A model generated the notes under the pieces. It was not told the origin of the DNA. It saw nothing but the letters and a program-made list of their open reading frames with translations, and did no database searches. Both the position numbers and the translations under genes were made by a program. From assembly GCF_024181725.1 (NCBI RefSeq), contig NZ_CP028908.1:3461501-3525500 (forward strand): a DNA stretch of 64,000 nt, given 5' to 3'. This document shows positions 50,707 to 59,088 of this stretch, piece by piece. Source of the DNA: Bradyrhizobium sp. WD16 (GTDB lineage Bacteria; Pseudomonadota; Alphaproteobacteria; Rhizobiales; Xanthobacteraceae). Each line of letters starts with the position of its first letter. Positions within the stretch are counted from its first letter, which is position 1.

Positions 50707-51387
50707 ATGGTTCGAAAATATTCGCGCGGTGCGTCGAAGAAAGTCGAATCTGCGATGAAAAAGCGTGCCAAAGGCAGCTTGCGGAGCGGACGCAGCGGCA
50801 AGAAAGTAAAGAGCCGCAAACAGGCGATCGCCATCGGCTTGTCGGAAGCCCGTCGCGGCGGCGAAAAAGTGCCGAAGAAATCAGGAAAGTCGTCAGCGCG
50901 GAAATCAACCTCGCGGAAATCGTCGCGGAAGTCGACCGCCGGCAGATCCGCCACTCGCAAATCTTCCTCGCGACGCAAGTCTGCCTCGGGCAAGTCCTCA
51001 TCGCGCAAGTCTTCGGCACGAAAGTCTTCGTCACGCAGGACTTCCGCACGCAAGACTTCCGCACGGCGCCCGGCGTCGCTGAGGGCGGTTTCTGTCCCCC
51101 TCGAGATGACGCGTGGGTTCGCGGCGACGGCCACGATCAGGCGCGACACGGGCTTTCATTGCGAGGCTTGCGGCGTGTCATTTCCGAAGCACCGCGGCGA
51201 CGCCGGCGGCGAGCAGCCTTTCATCGTGCCTTTTCCAGGCGCGCGCCCGCAAGGTCGGATTGAGAAGGCCTCGGGCCTCGGCGAGGATCATCCAGACAAA
51301 GCCCCACCAGTCCGACACCATGTCTTCGTAATCGCCGAGGTCATAGCCGTGTTTGAGGGCAAAAACGTAAGCCTTTCGCGGCGTTAG
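50707..51387 (+). CDS. DUF6496-like N-terminal domain with a Lys/Arg/Ser repeat tail
   Basis: 226 residues from ATG 50707 (GGGAG upstream). The first 60 residues (MVRKYSRGASKKVESAMKKR, GRSGKKVKSRKQAIAIGLSE) match the DUF6496 type. Then comes a basic 5-residue repeat (K/R-S/T-S-x-R) encoded by 15-bp units from about 50900 to 51065, as in histone H1-like DNA-binding proteins. After residue 125 the sequence is non-repetitive and the last 210 bp overlap the opposing gene at 51178, so the original end may have been lost by a frameshift. Confidence 0.7.
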   Translation: MVRKYSRGASKKVESAMKKRAKGSLRSGRSGKKVKSRKQAIAIGLSEARRGGEKVPKKSGKSSARKSTSRKSSRKSTAGRSATRKSSSRRKSASGKSSSRKSSARKSSSRRTSARKTSARRPASLRAVSVPLEMTRGFAATATIRRDTGFHCEACGVSFPKHRGDAGGEQPFIVPFPGARPQGRIEKASGLGEDHPDKAPPVRHHVFVIAEVIAVFEGKNVSLSRR

Positions 51388-51588
51388 CCGATCCAGCCAT
51401 TTGTGGTCCTGGGTCGAAATGTCGTCGTCGTCGAAATCATCGAGGGTGTAGCCCCAGATTGTCTGGCAGACGCGGTTGAACTCGGCATCGATCTCTTCGT
51501 CGCTGCCCCACAGGTGAAGGCGCTCCAGTTCCTCGCAGTAGAGGCTGATGTGCTTTAGCGCTACTACATCTTGTTTTAAGAGGCCCAT
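51178..51588 (-). CDS. Conserved hypothetical acidic protein (136 aa)
   Basis: It begins MGLLKQDVVALKHISLYCEE and has an acidic centre (LDDFDDDDISTQDHKW) and a C-terminal DYEDMVSDWWGFVWMILAEA. Composition and length look like a real cytosolic protein, but I cannot name a family. Its 3' third is antisense to the read-through end of the gene at 50707. Confidence 0.7.
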   Translation of the reverse strand: MGLLKQDVVALKHISLYCEELERLHLWGSDEEIDAEFNRVCQTIWGYTLDDFDDDDISTQDHKWLDRLTPRKAYVFALKHGYDLGDYEDMVSDWWGFVWMILAEARGLLNPTLRARAWKRHDERLLAAGVAAVLRK

Positions 51589-51695
51589 TTGTCATCTCTT
51601 CATGTGAATCGTTGAAATCCCATCCTACAGAGATCTTGTAAATGTTCTATGTTTGTACTCATTTTTTAGACTGATATCTCACTTCGGAGGCTGTG

Positions 51696-51965
51696 ATGGC
51701 GGAGCGAATGGTTCGGGGCAGTGACGATCGGCAGATCTATGCGCGGATCAGTGGCCGCGAACTCGAACGGCGGCTTGCGGCCAAACGGCGGGAGGTCGCC
51801 CGGCTGCGCCGGGATATGCGGCTTGAGGAGGCTGAAATGCAGGCGTTGATCGCTCAGGGCGTCGATGCCACCACTGCAGCGGGCCGGTTCCTCGCGATGC
51901 GCAGCCGTCTTGCCCAACTGCTCGTAGCCCAGGCAGCATTGATGGAAGGGGCCGTGGTTGGGTAG
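51696..51965 (+). CDS. Small helical hypothetical protein (89 aa)
   Basis: ATG at 51696 with CGGAGG upstream (a GTG at 51693 is also possible). The protein is a long amphipathic helix (LERRLAAKRREVARLRRDMR, LEEAEMQALIAQGVDATTAA) with a coiled-coil pattern. No family is recognised. The upstream 105 bp are AT-rich and contain no repeat. The TAG stop lies 2 bp before the CTAG of a palindromic repeat block. Confidence 0.6.
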   Translation: MAERMVRGSDDRQIYARISGRELERRLAAKRREVARLRRDMRLEEAEMQALIAQGVDATTAAGRFLAMRSRLAQLLVAQAALMEGAVVG

Positions 51966-51967
51966 GC

Positions 51968-52298
51968 CTAGTGTCCCGTTTCCAACGTTCGTATTCCTTT
52001 GCAGCAGGCGCTTCTACGAACGTTGGAAACAAAGGGAGACTATAGTGTGGCGTCTCGCAATTGCCTATGCCCTTTGCGGCAAGCCCCTGTAGGCAATTGC
52101 GAGACATAAGCCACACTAGCTTTTTGATTTTGCTAGTGTCCCGATGTCTCCGAATGACCGTGCGAGGGTGAGGAAAACGAAGCGGTAATTCGGAGACGGG
52201 ACACTAGCATCAATATGATTCTAGTGCGGTTTTGGATCCGACGCGCGTATGAAGAACTCGCTGCAATGGTGAAACGAGCGTCAGATCCATCGCACTAG
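51968..52298. repeat. 331-bp composite of palindromic modules A-B-D-C with both linkers
   Basis: A 51968-52046, B 52043-52119, linker CTTTTTGATTTTG, D 52133-52207, linker CATCAATATGATT, C 52221-52298. All internal joints are shared CTAGs or CTAG-linker-CTAG (one joint is TATAG at 52042). This is the most complete array in the window, with each type once. Confidence 0.92.
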
Positions 52299-52327
52299 GT
52301 CATAAGCGGGCCGATGCGGTCCGGCGC

Positions 52328-52797
52328 TCAGCTTCCGATGCGCCGCTTGCCCGTCTGGGATTGGCGCTCGAGCCGGGGCTGGCGAGCGGCGATCCCACCG
52401 CCATGGTGCGGCTTATCGCCGGCATGGGAGTCCACGAACAAGAGTTTCGCGAAGTAGTAGCCTCGGGCGAAGCGGATCTCGGTCGCGGCCTGCAGATAGG
52501 CGAGTTCCTCGAAGCTCTCGACGCCTTCAGCGATAACGATCATTCCCAGCGCGCGACTGAGGGATTCGATCGCGCAGGATACTCTGGTTACGCGGCCGTT
52601 TATGAATGTCGGTGATGAAGCTGCAATCGATTTTCACCTCCTCGGCGGTGATGTCCGCGAGCGCGGACAGTGAGGAATATCCGGTGCCGAAGTCATCGAT
52701 CGAGACGCTGGCACCGATGGCGCGCAGCATCGGCACGATCGTGCGCAGCAAGGCCCAGGAGAAGCTGCTACGCGGGATCGGCGCGGTGGCCGACTGG
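52328..52797 (-). pseudogene. EAL-domain phosphodiesterase, C-terminal remnant with frameshift
   Basis: On minus from 52797: LLRTIVPMLRAIGASVSIDD, FGTGYSSLSALADITAEEVK, IDCSFI, then after a 2-bp loss near 52570 the frame continues as RALGMIVIAEGVESFEELAY and ARGYYFAKL. These are EAL-domain motifs from the DDFGTGYSS part to the end. The N-terminal half, including the EAL motif itself, is gone. It is fused tail to start with an unrelated dehydrogenase remnant at 52797/52798. Confidence 0.82.
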
Positions 52798-53169
52798 CCG
52801 GCCAAATCCTCAACTGCATGGAAGCCGCCATCAACCGTAGCGCGATCTCCTATAGCCGCTATGGATCCAACGTCCACAAGCATATCTACATCTACGGCAG
52901 TATCGACCCTGGGGCCTATCGAACTTACACGCGGCTTCGGCATGGCCTGGGGCGTGGGCGGCTGGCTGCTGTTTCCGTTCCTGCAGAAGATCGGTAGGGC
53001 GGAAGTGGAGCGGTTGCGCCAGCGCGTCGTCAGCGAACTCAAGACGACCTTTGCCAGCCAATATACCCGGGTAGTGTCGCTCAAAGAGGTGCTGCTGCCA
53101 GTCAATATTCAGGTTTATGTTCGCCGTGCTACCAGCGAGAAATTCCTGATCGATCCGAGCCGAGACTGA
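52798..53169 (+). pseudogene. Medium-chain (zinc-type) alcohol/quinone dehydrogenase, C-terminal remnant with frameshift
   Basis: Read in frame from AGQILNCMEAAINRSAISYS, then HKHIYIYGSIDPG, the frame breaks in the GGGG near 52910 and continues as PIELTRGFGMAWGVGGWLLF and on to TAG/TGA 53169. The pattern (family-like YIYGxLDxGP then a gating helix) fits the end of an MDR dehydrogenase. N-terminal catalytic and cofactor regions are absent. The assignment to MDR is an inference from a short stretch. Confidence 0.6.
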
Positions 53170-53225
53170 ACAGGGCCGCCAGCGGCATCCAGGTCTCCGC
53201 CGCGACGAAGTCCCGTGCGGATAAT

Positions 53226-54206
53226 TCACTGAAATCCGGCGATACTGTGCGGTACGTAGGCCGCCTCCAGCGCCTGGATTTCGTCCGTCGTTAGTGCAAG
53301 GCGAAGCGCTGCCACCGCATCGGCGAGATGACTGGGCTTGGAAGCCCCGACGATCGGTGTCGTCACACTGTCCTTCTGCAAGAGCCAGGCGAGAGCCACC
53401 TGGGCGCGCGGCACGCCCCGCGCTACGGCGATCGTGCCAACCGTGTCAACGATGTGACGATCGGAATCGGGAAACTCTGCATAGAGCGTCTTGCCGAATT
53501 CGTCGGTTTCCTGGCGCGATGTTGCCTCGTTCCAACCCCGTGCCAGCCGGCCGCGCGCAAGCGGGCTCCAGGGCATGACCGCGACCTTCTGGTCGCGGCA
53601 GAGAGGAAGCATTTCGCGCTCCTCCTCACGATGCAGCAGATTGAGGTGGTTCTGCATGCTGATGAATTCGGTCCAGCCGTTGAGGCGCGAGATATACAAA
53701 GCTTTGGTGAACTGCCAGGCAAACATGCTGGAGGCGCCGATATAGCGCGCCTTGCCGGCCTTCACCACGTCATGCAGCGCCTCGAGCGTCTCCTCGATCG
53801 GCGTCTGCGGATCCCAGCGATGGATCTGGTAGAGGTCGACGAAGTCGGTGCCGAGGCGTCGCAAGCTCGCATCGATCTCGCTGAGGATCGCCTTGCGCGA
53901 CAAACCTGCGCCGTTGGGCCCTGGGCGCGTTCGGCTATTGACCTTGGTCGCGAGCACGATGGACTCGCGTCGGGTCATGTCCTTGAGGGCGCGGCCGACG
54001 ATCTCTTCCGAGGAGCCATCGGAGTAGACGTTGGCGGTGTCGAAGAAATTGATGCCGAGGTCGAGCGCCTGCTTGATCAGGGGACGGCTGGCGGCGTCAT
54101 CGAGAGTCCAGCCGTGCGCGCCACGGCCGGGTTCGCCATAAGTCATGCATCCGAGACAGATGCGCGAGACTTCGAGGCCGGTGCGGCCGAAACGGACATA
54201 ATCCAT
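53226..54206 (-). CDS. Aldo/keto reductase
   Basis: 326 residues from ATG 54206 (MDYVRFGRTGLEVSRICLGC). The catalytic tetrad can be read: Asp and Tyr in FFDTANVYSDG, Lys in VLATKVNSR, His in QIHRWDPQTP. NADPH-site residues lie in VGASKPSHL. Close to the YajO/AKR11-like group by motif. It reduces aldehydes or ketones in the cytosol. It stands alone. Confidence 0.92.
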   Translation of the reverse strand: MDYVRFGRTGLEVSRICLGCMTYGEPGRGAHGWTLDDAASRPLIKQALDLGINFFDTANVYSDGSSEEIVGRALKDMTRRESIVLATKVNSRTRPGPNGAGLSRKAILSEIDASLRRLGTDFVDLYQIHRWDPQTPIEETLEALHDVVKAGKARYIGASSMFAWQFTKALYISRLNGWTEFISMQNHLNLLHREEEREMLPLCRDQKVAVMPWSPLARGRLARGWNEATSRQETDEFGKTLYAEFPDSDRHIVDTVGTIAVARGVPRAQVALAWLLQKDSVTTPIVGASKPSHLADAVAALRLALTTDEIQALEAAYVPHSIAGFQ

Positions 54207-54319
54207 GGGTTTCAATCCAGGTCGGTTGTTTGATGCGGCTTTCGATCGGGCGCCGGCATCGGCGCCGGCAAAAGGACGGATGAGCGGAGCGGGGAAGTGC
54301 CTCCGATCAATGCTCGCTT

Positions 54320-54586
54320 TCAATGCTTGCGAGGAAAGTTGGTGACGAAAGCGTCGTCATCGAGCAGTGCTTCGCTGAAGGGAAATTCGAGCACGACATC
54401 GCCGCTCGTGTCGGTGACTTCGAGACTCGCCGACATGAGCTGCGGCGACTGGCCGTCATCCGCGAGCAGTTCGCGGATGGTGGCACGCGCGACCTGCCAG
54501 GCTTGATCCGGATCCCGGAGCTCGATCCCTTCATCGTCGCGGACAACGTCTCCCGCGAGGCGGGTATGGAAGAAATATCGGGGCAT
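54320..54586 (-). CDS. DUF6894-type small protein
   Basis: 88 residues. The start MPRYFFHTRLAGDVVRDDEG and the segment GIELRDPDQAWQVARATIRE are the signature of a very common Bradyrhizobiaceae family (DUF6894) of unknown function. The C-terminal part carries LEVTDTSGDVVLEFPFSEAL. Complete and of usual length. Confidence 0.85.
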   Translation of the reverse strand: MPRYFFHTRLAGDVVRDDEGIELRDPDQAWQVARATIRELLADDGQSPQLMSASLEVTDTSGDVVLEFPFSEALLDDDAFVTNFPRKH

Positions 54587-54766
54587 TGATAAAACCTAGG
54601 ACAGGGGCGCTGCCGCGACAAGCGGCTGCCTTCGTGGTATACTGGTTCCACGCTCACAACGCGGCGAGAAGATGCTTTTTTTGGTTGAATGGGCTCGATC
54701 AGCAGGGGGATAGTGGCTGAAGAGCAGTGAAGGAGTATCGGACATGGTCATCCCGAAGTCATCGTG

Positions 54767-56149
54767 ATGACGCGCCGCGGCGTACTCGCAACCATTCTCC
54801 TCGTTCTCGCGCCGGTGCTTGCCGCTACGTTCGCGGTCTATCGGCCCGAAATTCCACCGATTGCGCGCAAGGATCTGCCTGCTCCCGATCCTGCGCTGCT
54901 GCGCCGGGGCGCCGAACTGGCCGCCCTCGGCGATTGCGCGACCTGCCATACGGCGCCTCGCGGTAAGGCGTTTGCCGGCGGCCTTGCGATTCCGACGCCG
55001 TTTGGGACGATCCATTCGACCAACATTACGCCAGACGATGACACCGGCATCGGGCGGTGGTCCGAGATCGCCTTTCGCCGCGCCATGCGTGAGGGTATCG
55101 ACCGCGAGGGGCGGCACCTCTATCCGGCCTTCCCCTACGACCATTTTACTCTTGTATCGGACGACGACAATCGCGCGCTCTACGCCTATCTGATGACGCG
55201 GACGGCAGTTCAGGCGCCGGCGCAGACCAACGCTCTGCCATTTCCCCTGACGTTCCGGCCGCTGCTCGCCGGGTGGAAGCTGCTCTTCCTGCGCAAGGGC
55301 CCGGTTGTGTCCGATCCGCTGGGCGATGCCGTCCTCAATCGCGGCGCCTATCTCGTCGAGGGCATCGGTCATTGCGGCGCCTGCCACACACCGCGCAACC
55401 TGTTCGGTGCGGAAAGATCGGACCAGGCCTTCGCCGGCGGAGATGCTGAGGGCTGGCGGGCCTTCACCATCAATGCGGCCTCATCATCGCCGGTGCCATG
55501 GAACGAAGACAGTCTCTATGCATATCTGCGCCGTGGCTGGCACGGGCTGCATGGCGTAGCGCGCGGACCGATGGCGCCGGTCGCCGACAATCTCGCCACA
55601 GTACCCGATGCCGATGTCCGGGCTATTGCTGCATATGTCGCCGCGCAAATCGGGCGGCCATCGCCGGATCGCGAGCGCCAGGGCGATGAGCTGGTCGCGC
55701 GGGTCGCCGACCGGGCAGACGCACCCGGCGCCAGGCCGCAGTCGGCCGGCGGCCAGACAGTCGCCGCCCAGCCCGGCGGCAATGAGGGCGCGGCCATCTA
55801 TGCCGGCGCCTGCGCGACCTGTCACGATGCCGGGCGGCCGGTGCCCTATGGTGGTCTCAACCTCGCACTGAGCACTGCGGTGAGCGCCGACACCCCGCGA
55901 AATTTCGTCAACGTGGTGCTGGGCGGTGTTGCGCCGGCGGAGGGTAAACGTGGGCCGATCATGCCTCCTTTCGCCGCAACCTTGAGCGATGACCGGATCG
56001 TCGCCCTGAGTAACGAGGTCAGACGCCGATTCGCCCACAAGTCAGCATGGCCGGATCTCGCCCCAGAAATTGCGGCAGCGCGCCAGACGGTCACGGTCGA
56101 GGGCGTTGGAAGCGCCGCCATTGCGCCCGACGACAGCCAGACGAAGTGA
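54767..56149 (+). CDS. Triheme cytochrome c subunit of a membrane-associated dehydrogenase
   Basis: 460 residues from ATG 54767. After an N-terminal signal/anchor (LATILLVLAPVLAATFAVYR) there are three haem sites: CATCH (about residue 58), CGACH (about 205) and CATCH (about 351). It is the first gene of a three-gene operon with a 2Fe-2S and a molybdenum subunit (10-bp gap, then 1-bp overlap). It would carry electrons from the molybdenum enzyme to the respiratory chain in the periplasm, as in nicotinate or aldehyde dehydrogenases of this type. Confidence 0.92.
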   Translation: MTRRGVLATILLVLAPVLAATFAVYRPEIPPIARKDLPAPDPALLRRGAELAALGDCATCHTAPRGKAFAGGLAIPTPFGTIHSTNITPDDDTGIGRWSEIAFRRAMREGIDREGRHLYPAFPYDHFTLVSDDDNRALYAYLMTRTAVQAPAQTNALPFPLTFRPLLAGWKLLFLRKGPVVSDPLGDAVLNRGAYLVEGIGHCGACHTPRNLFGAERSDQAFAGGDAEGWRAFTINAASSSPVPWNEDSLYAYLRRGWHGLHGVARGPMAPVADNLATVPDADVRAIAAYVAAQIGRPSPDRERQGDELVARVADRADAPGARPQSAGGQTVAAQPGGNEGAAIYAGACATCHDAGRPVPYGGLNLALSTAVSADTPRNFVNVVLGGVAPAEGKRGPIMPPFAATLSDDRIVALSNEVRRRFAHKSAWPDLAPEIAAARQTVTVEGVGSAAIAPDDSQTK

Positions 56150-56159
56150 GGGGAAGGCC

Positions 56160-56639
56160 ATGGACATCAAGGTCAACGGTCACATGCACCGCATCGATGC
56201 CGATCCCGATACGCCGCTGCTCTATGTGCTGCGTGACGAACTGGCGCTCAACGCAGCAAAATATGGCTGCGGGCTCGGCCAATGCGGTGCCTGCACGGTC
56301 CTCGTGGACGGCGCGGCAGTGCTGTCCTGCGTCACGCCCGTCATGCTCATAGAGGGTCGCAGCATCACCACCTTGGAGGGGCTTGGCGGCCCCGACAATC
56401 CGAGTCCGATCCAGCGCGCCTTCATCGCGGAACAGGCCGCGCAATGCGGTTACTGCATTCCGGGGATGGTGATGCGGGCGCAGGCGCTCCTCGCGCGCAA
56501 TGTCGATGCCGGCGAGGCCGATATCAGGCGGGCGTTGCAGCCCAATCTGTGTCGCTGCGGGACACACATGCGGATCATCAAGGCAGTCAAGCGCGCTGCA
56601 GACCTGATGCGCGCCAATTCGGCCAAGGGAGCGATCTGA
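56160..56639 (+). CDS. 2Fe-2S subunit of a xanthine dehydrogenase-family hydroxylase
   Basis: 159 residues from ATG 56160 (GAGGGGAAGG upstream). A plant-type ferredoxin domain with CGLGQCGACTVLVDG is followed by the all-helical second cluster domain with CGYCIPGMVMRAQ and LCRCGTHMR. It passes electrons from the molybdenum site to the cytochrome subunit. Its TGA stop overlaps the ATG of the next gene by one base. The size fits IorA-like proteins. Confidence 0.93.
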   Translation: MDIKVNGHMHRIDADPDTPLLYVLRDELALNAAKYGCGLGQCGACTVLVDGAAVLSCVTPVMLIEGRSITTLEGLGGPDNPSPIQRAFIAEQAAQCGYCIPGMVMRAQALLARNVDAGEADIRRALQPNLCRCGTHMRIIKAVKRAADLMRANSAKGAI

Positions 56640-58858
56640 TGATAACAATGCCTTTGTCGCGCCGCGCCGTGCTCCAGGGCAGCGGTGCCCTGATCGTCAG
56701 TTTCGCAATTTCCGGCAGCCACGCCGCCGAAGATGCCGCCGGAGCGGCCAAGCCGCCCGGCAGCCTGGCCGCCGAGCCCTGGCTCGATTCATGGATCCGG
56801 CTCGACGCCGATGGCACCGTGACGGTGCTTAGCGGTAAGGCCGAACTCGGACAGGGTATCAAGACGGCGCTGTTGCAGGTTGCGGCCGAAGAACTCGCTC
56901 TGCCGGTGGGAGGGATGACGCTGGTGACGGCGGACACCGGCAGGACTGCCAACGAGGGCTATACCGCTGGCAGTCACTCGATGCAGGACAGTGCCACCGC
57001 GATCCGCCACGCCGCGGCCCAGATGCGGGAAGTTCTGATCGCAGAGGCGGCGCGGCGGTTCGGACTGCCGCCGGAGCGGCTGAAGGCCGAGAATGGCGCA
57101 GTTCTGACCGATGACGGACGACGTCTTGCTTATGCCGAGCTCGTCGGCGGCGTAGAGCAGCGTGTGCGTGCGGCCCCGACATCGAAGTTGCGCGACCCTG
57201 CAAGCTTCACGATCATCAACACGGCGCTGCCGCGGGTCGACATTCCCGCCAAGGTCACCGGCGGCGCGGCCTATGTACAGGACATGCGGCTCGAGGGCAT
57301 GCTGCACGCCCGCGTCGTGCGGCCGCCGAGCTACGGCGCGCAGCTCGTGGCGATCGACACGGCCTCGGTCGAAAGAATGCCCGGCGTGGTCAAGGTGATC
57401 CGCAACGGCAACTTCCTCGCGGTGGCGGCGGCGCGGGAGTATCAGGCGGTCAAGGCGATGCGGAGCCTGGCGGCTGCGGCGCAGTGGCAGGAAAGGAAAC
57501 AACTGCCGGCAACCACGCCGCTGCCGGAAGCCGTCACCAGGCTCGCGGCGCGCGACATGAAGATCCTCGATCGGCAGTCCGCTGCCGGGAATGTCGTCAC
57601 GCGCATCGAAGCAACCTTCACGCGGCCGTGGCAGGCTCACGGCTCGATCGGCCCCTCCTGCGCGGTGGCTCGGTATGCGGACGAAATGATGACGGTTTGG
57701 ACCCACACCCAGGGCGTCTATCCGGATCGCGCCGCCATCGCCGAACTGCTGCGATTGCCGCGCGACAAGGTGCGCTGCATTCATGTCGAGGGATCGGGGT
57801 GCTACGGGCACAACGGGGCTGACGATGCTGCCGGCGATGCGGCGCTGATCGCGATGTCACTGCCCGGCCGGCCAGTGCGGCTGCAATGGATGCGTGAACA
57901 GGAACATGCCTGGGAGCCGTTCGGCCCGGCGATGGTGACGCAGGTCAGTGCTGGAGTGGACGACAGCGGACGGGTCGCGGAATGGCGCTATCAGGTCTGG
58001 AGCAATACCCATTCCATGCGGCCAGGTAGCGCCGGATCCTTGCTGGCCGGCCAGCATGTCGATCCTCCTTTCGCGGTACCGCAGCCGAAGCCGCTGCCGC
58101 TGCCGGAAGGCGGTGGCGATCGCAACGCGTTGCCGCTCTATGCCTTCGCAAATGCCGAGGTGATGCATCACTTCGTCCCGGAGATGCCGTTGCGGATCTC
58201 CGCCATGCGGGCGCTCGGCGCCTACATGAATGTCTTCACCATCGAGAGCGTCATGGACGAGCTTGCCGTCGCCGCCAGCGCCGATCCGGTGCAGTTTCGC
58301 CTCGCACATCTGACTGATGCGCGGGCGCAGGACGTGATCCGGTTGGCTGCCGATCGTTTTGGCTGGAGCTTGCGCGAGAAAGGGGCGGACGGGCGCGGCT
58401 GCGGCTTTGCCTTTGCGCGCTACAAAAATCTTGCCGCCTATTGCGCCATCGCCATGGAGGTGGAGGTCGACCGTGACAGCGGTCGCATTCATGTCCGCAA
58501 GGCGGTGGCCGCGGTCGATGCCGGTCAGATCGTCAATCCCGATGGCGTGCGCAACCAGATCGAGGGCGCCATCCTGCAGTCGATCAGCTGGACCCTCTAC
58601 GAAAGCGTGAGCTTCGACGAGGTCAGGATCACGTCGGTCGACTGGGCTTCCTATCCCATTCTGCGTTTCGGCAATGTTCCGGATGCCGTCGAGGTCCATC
58701 TGCAGGATAGGCCCGGACTGCCGTTCCTCGGCGCCGGCGAGGCGGGGCAGGGACCGGCAGCGGCGGCCCTCGCCAATGCCATCGCTGACGCCACAGGCGC
58801 GCGCCTCCGCGACCTGCCGTTGAGTGCCGGCAGGGTCAGGGCGGCCATCGGTATCTGA
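56639..58858 (+). CDS. Molybdopterin-binding large subunit, isoquinoline 1-oxidoreductase/aldehyde dehydrogenase type
   Basis: 739 residues from ATG 56639. An Arg-Arg signal (LSRRAVLQGSGALIVSFAIS) indicates Tat export. IorB-like motifs follow: GKAELGQGIKTALLQVAAEE, GGAAYVQDM, GSGCYGHNGADDAAGDAALI and the late GAGEAGQGPAAAALANA, in which the Glu is the usual proton acceptor. With the 2Fe-2S and cytochrome c subunits it would hydroxylate an N-heterocycle or oxidise an aldehyde in the periplasm. The substrate is not evident; no catabolic genes are adjacent and no maturation (XdhC-like) gene is seen. Confidence 0.9.
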   Translation: MITMPLSRRAVLQGSGALIVSFAISGSHAAEDAAGAAKPPGSLAAEPWLDSWIRLDADGTVTVLSGKAELGQGIKTALLQVAAEELALPVGGMTLVTADTGRTANEGYTAGSHSMQDSATAIRHAAAQMREVLIAEAARRFGLPPERLKAENGAVLTDDGRRLAYAELVGGVEQRVRAAPTSKLRDPASFTIINTALPRVDIPAKVTGGAAYVQDMRLEGMLHARVVRPPSYGAQLVAIDTASVERMPGVVKVIRNGNFLAVAAAREYQAVKAMRSLAAAAQWQERKQLPATTPLPEAVTRLAARDMKILDRQSAAGNVVTRIEATFTRPWQAHGSIGPSCAVARYADEMMTVWTHTQGVYPDRAAIAELLRLPRDKVRCIHVEGSGCYGHNGADDAAGDAALIAMSLPGRPVRLQWMREQEHAWEPFGPAMVTQVSAGVDDSGRVAEWRYQVWSNTHSMRPGSAGSLLAGQHVDPPFAVPQPKPLPLPEGGGDRNALPLYAFANAEVMHHFVPEMPLRISAMRALGAYMNVFTIESVMDELAVAASADPVQFRLAHLTDARAQDVIRLAADRFGWSLREKGADGRGCGFAFARYKNLAAYCAIAMEVEVDRDSGRIHVRKAVAAVDAGQIVNPDGVRNQIEGAILQSISWTLYESVSFDEVRITSVDWASYPILRFGNVPDAVEVHLQDRPGLPFLGAGEAGQGPAAAALANAIADATGARLRDLPLSAGRVRAAIGI

Positions 58859-58924
58859 AATTCGAACCGCAGGTCTCAGGTCACGAGGCCCGAAGTGGCG
58901 GTTAAAGCGCCTTAGCCTAAAGGG

Positions 58925-59029
58925 TTAGTTCGGGCCGCTGGTCCGACGGTCGCCCCAGAACAGAACGGCGCCGAAGACCGCGAACATCAAAACCACGGCG
59001 ATGGACACCATCAGGCTGTCGGCAGGCAT
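58925..59029 (-). CDS. Very small membrane protein (34 aa) under a FixK-type box
   Basis: It starts at ATG 59029 behind an unusually strong GGGAGAGGG. The sequence MPADSLMVSIAVVLMFAVFG continues AVLFWGDRRTSGPN: one membrane helix with a short basic tail, like small oxidase-associated proteins (CydX/YbgT-type) in size. A perfect FNR/FixK box lies 66 bp upstream of the start, at about -41 of a plausible promoter (TATTCA at 59062-59067). A role in micro-aerobic respiration is inferred from that. Confidence 0.7.
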   Translation of the reverse strand: MPADSLMVSIAVVLMFAVFGAVLFWGDRRTSGPN

Positions 59030-59088
59030 GTTTCCCTCTCCCAGGTGATTTGGTGGGAGCATGAATATGGAACCCGGTTCGGTGATGT

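Noticed and set aside
56282-56638. Upstream in-frame extension of the molybdenum subunit
   Set aside because: It overlaps the 2Fe-2S subunit gene in another frame; the ATG at 56639 with a Tat signal directly behind it is the natural start.
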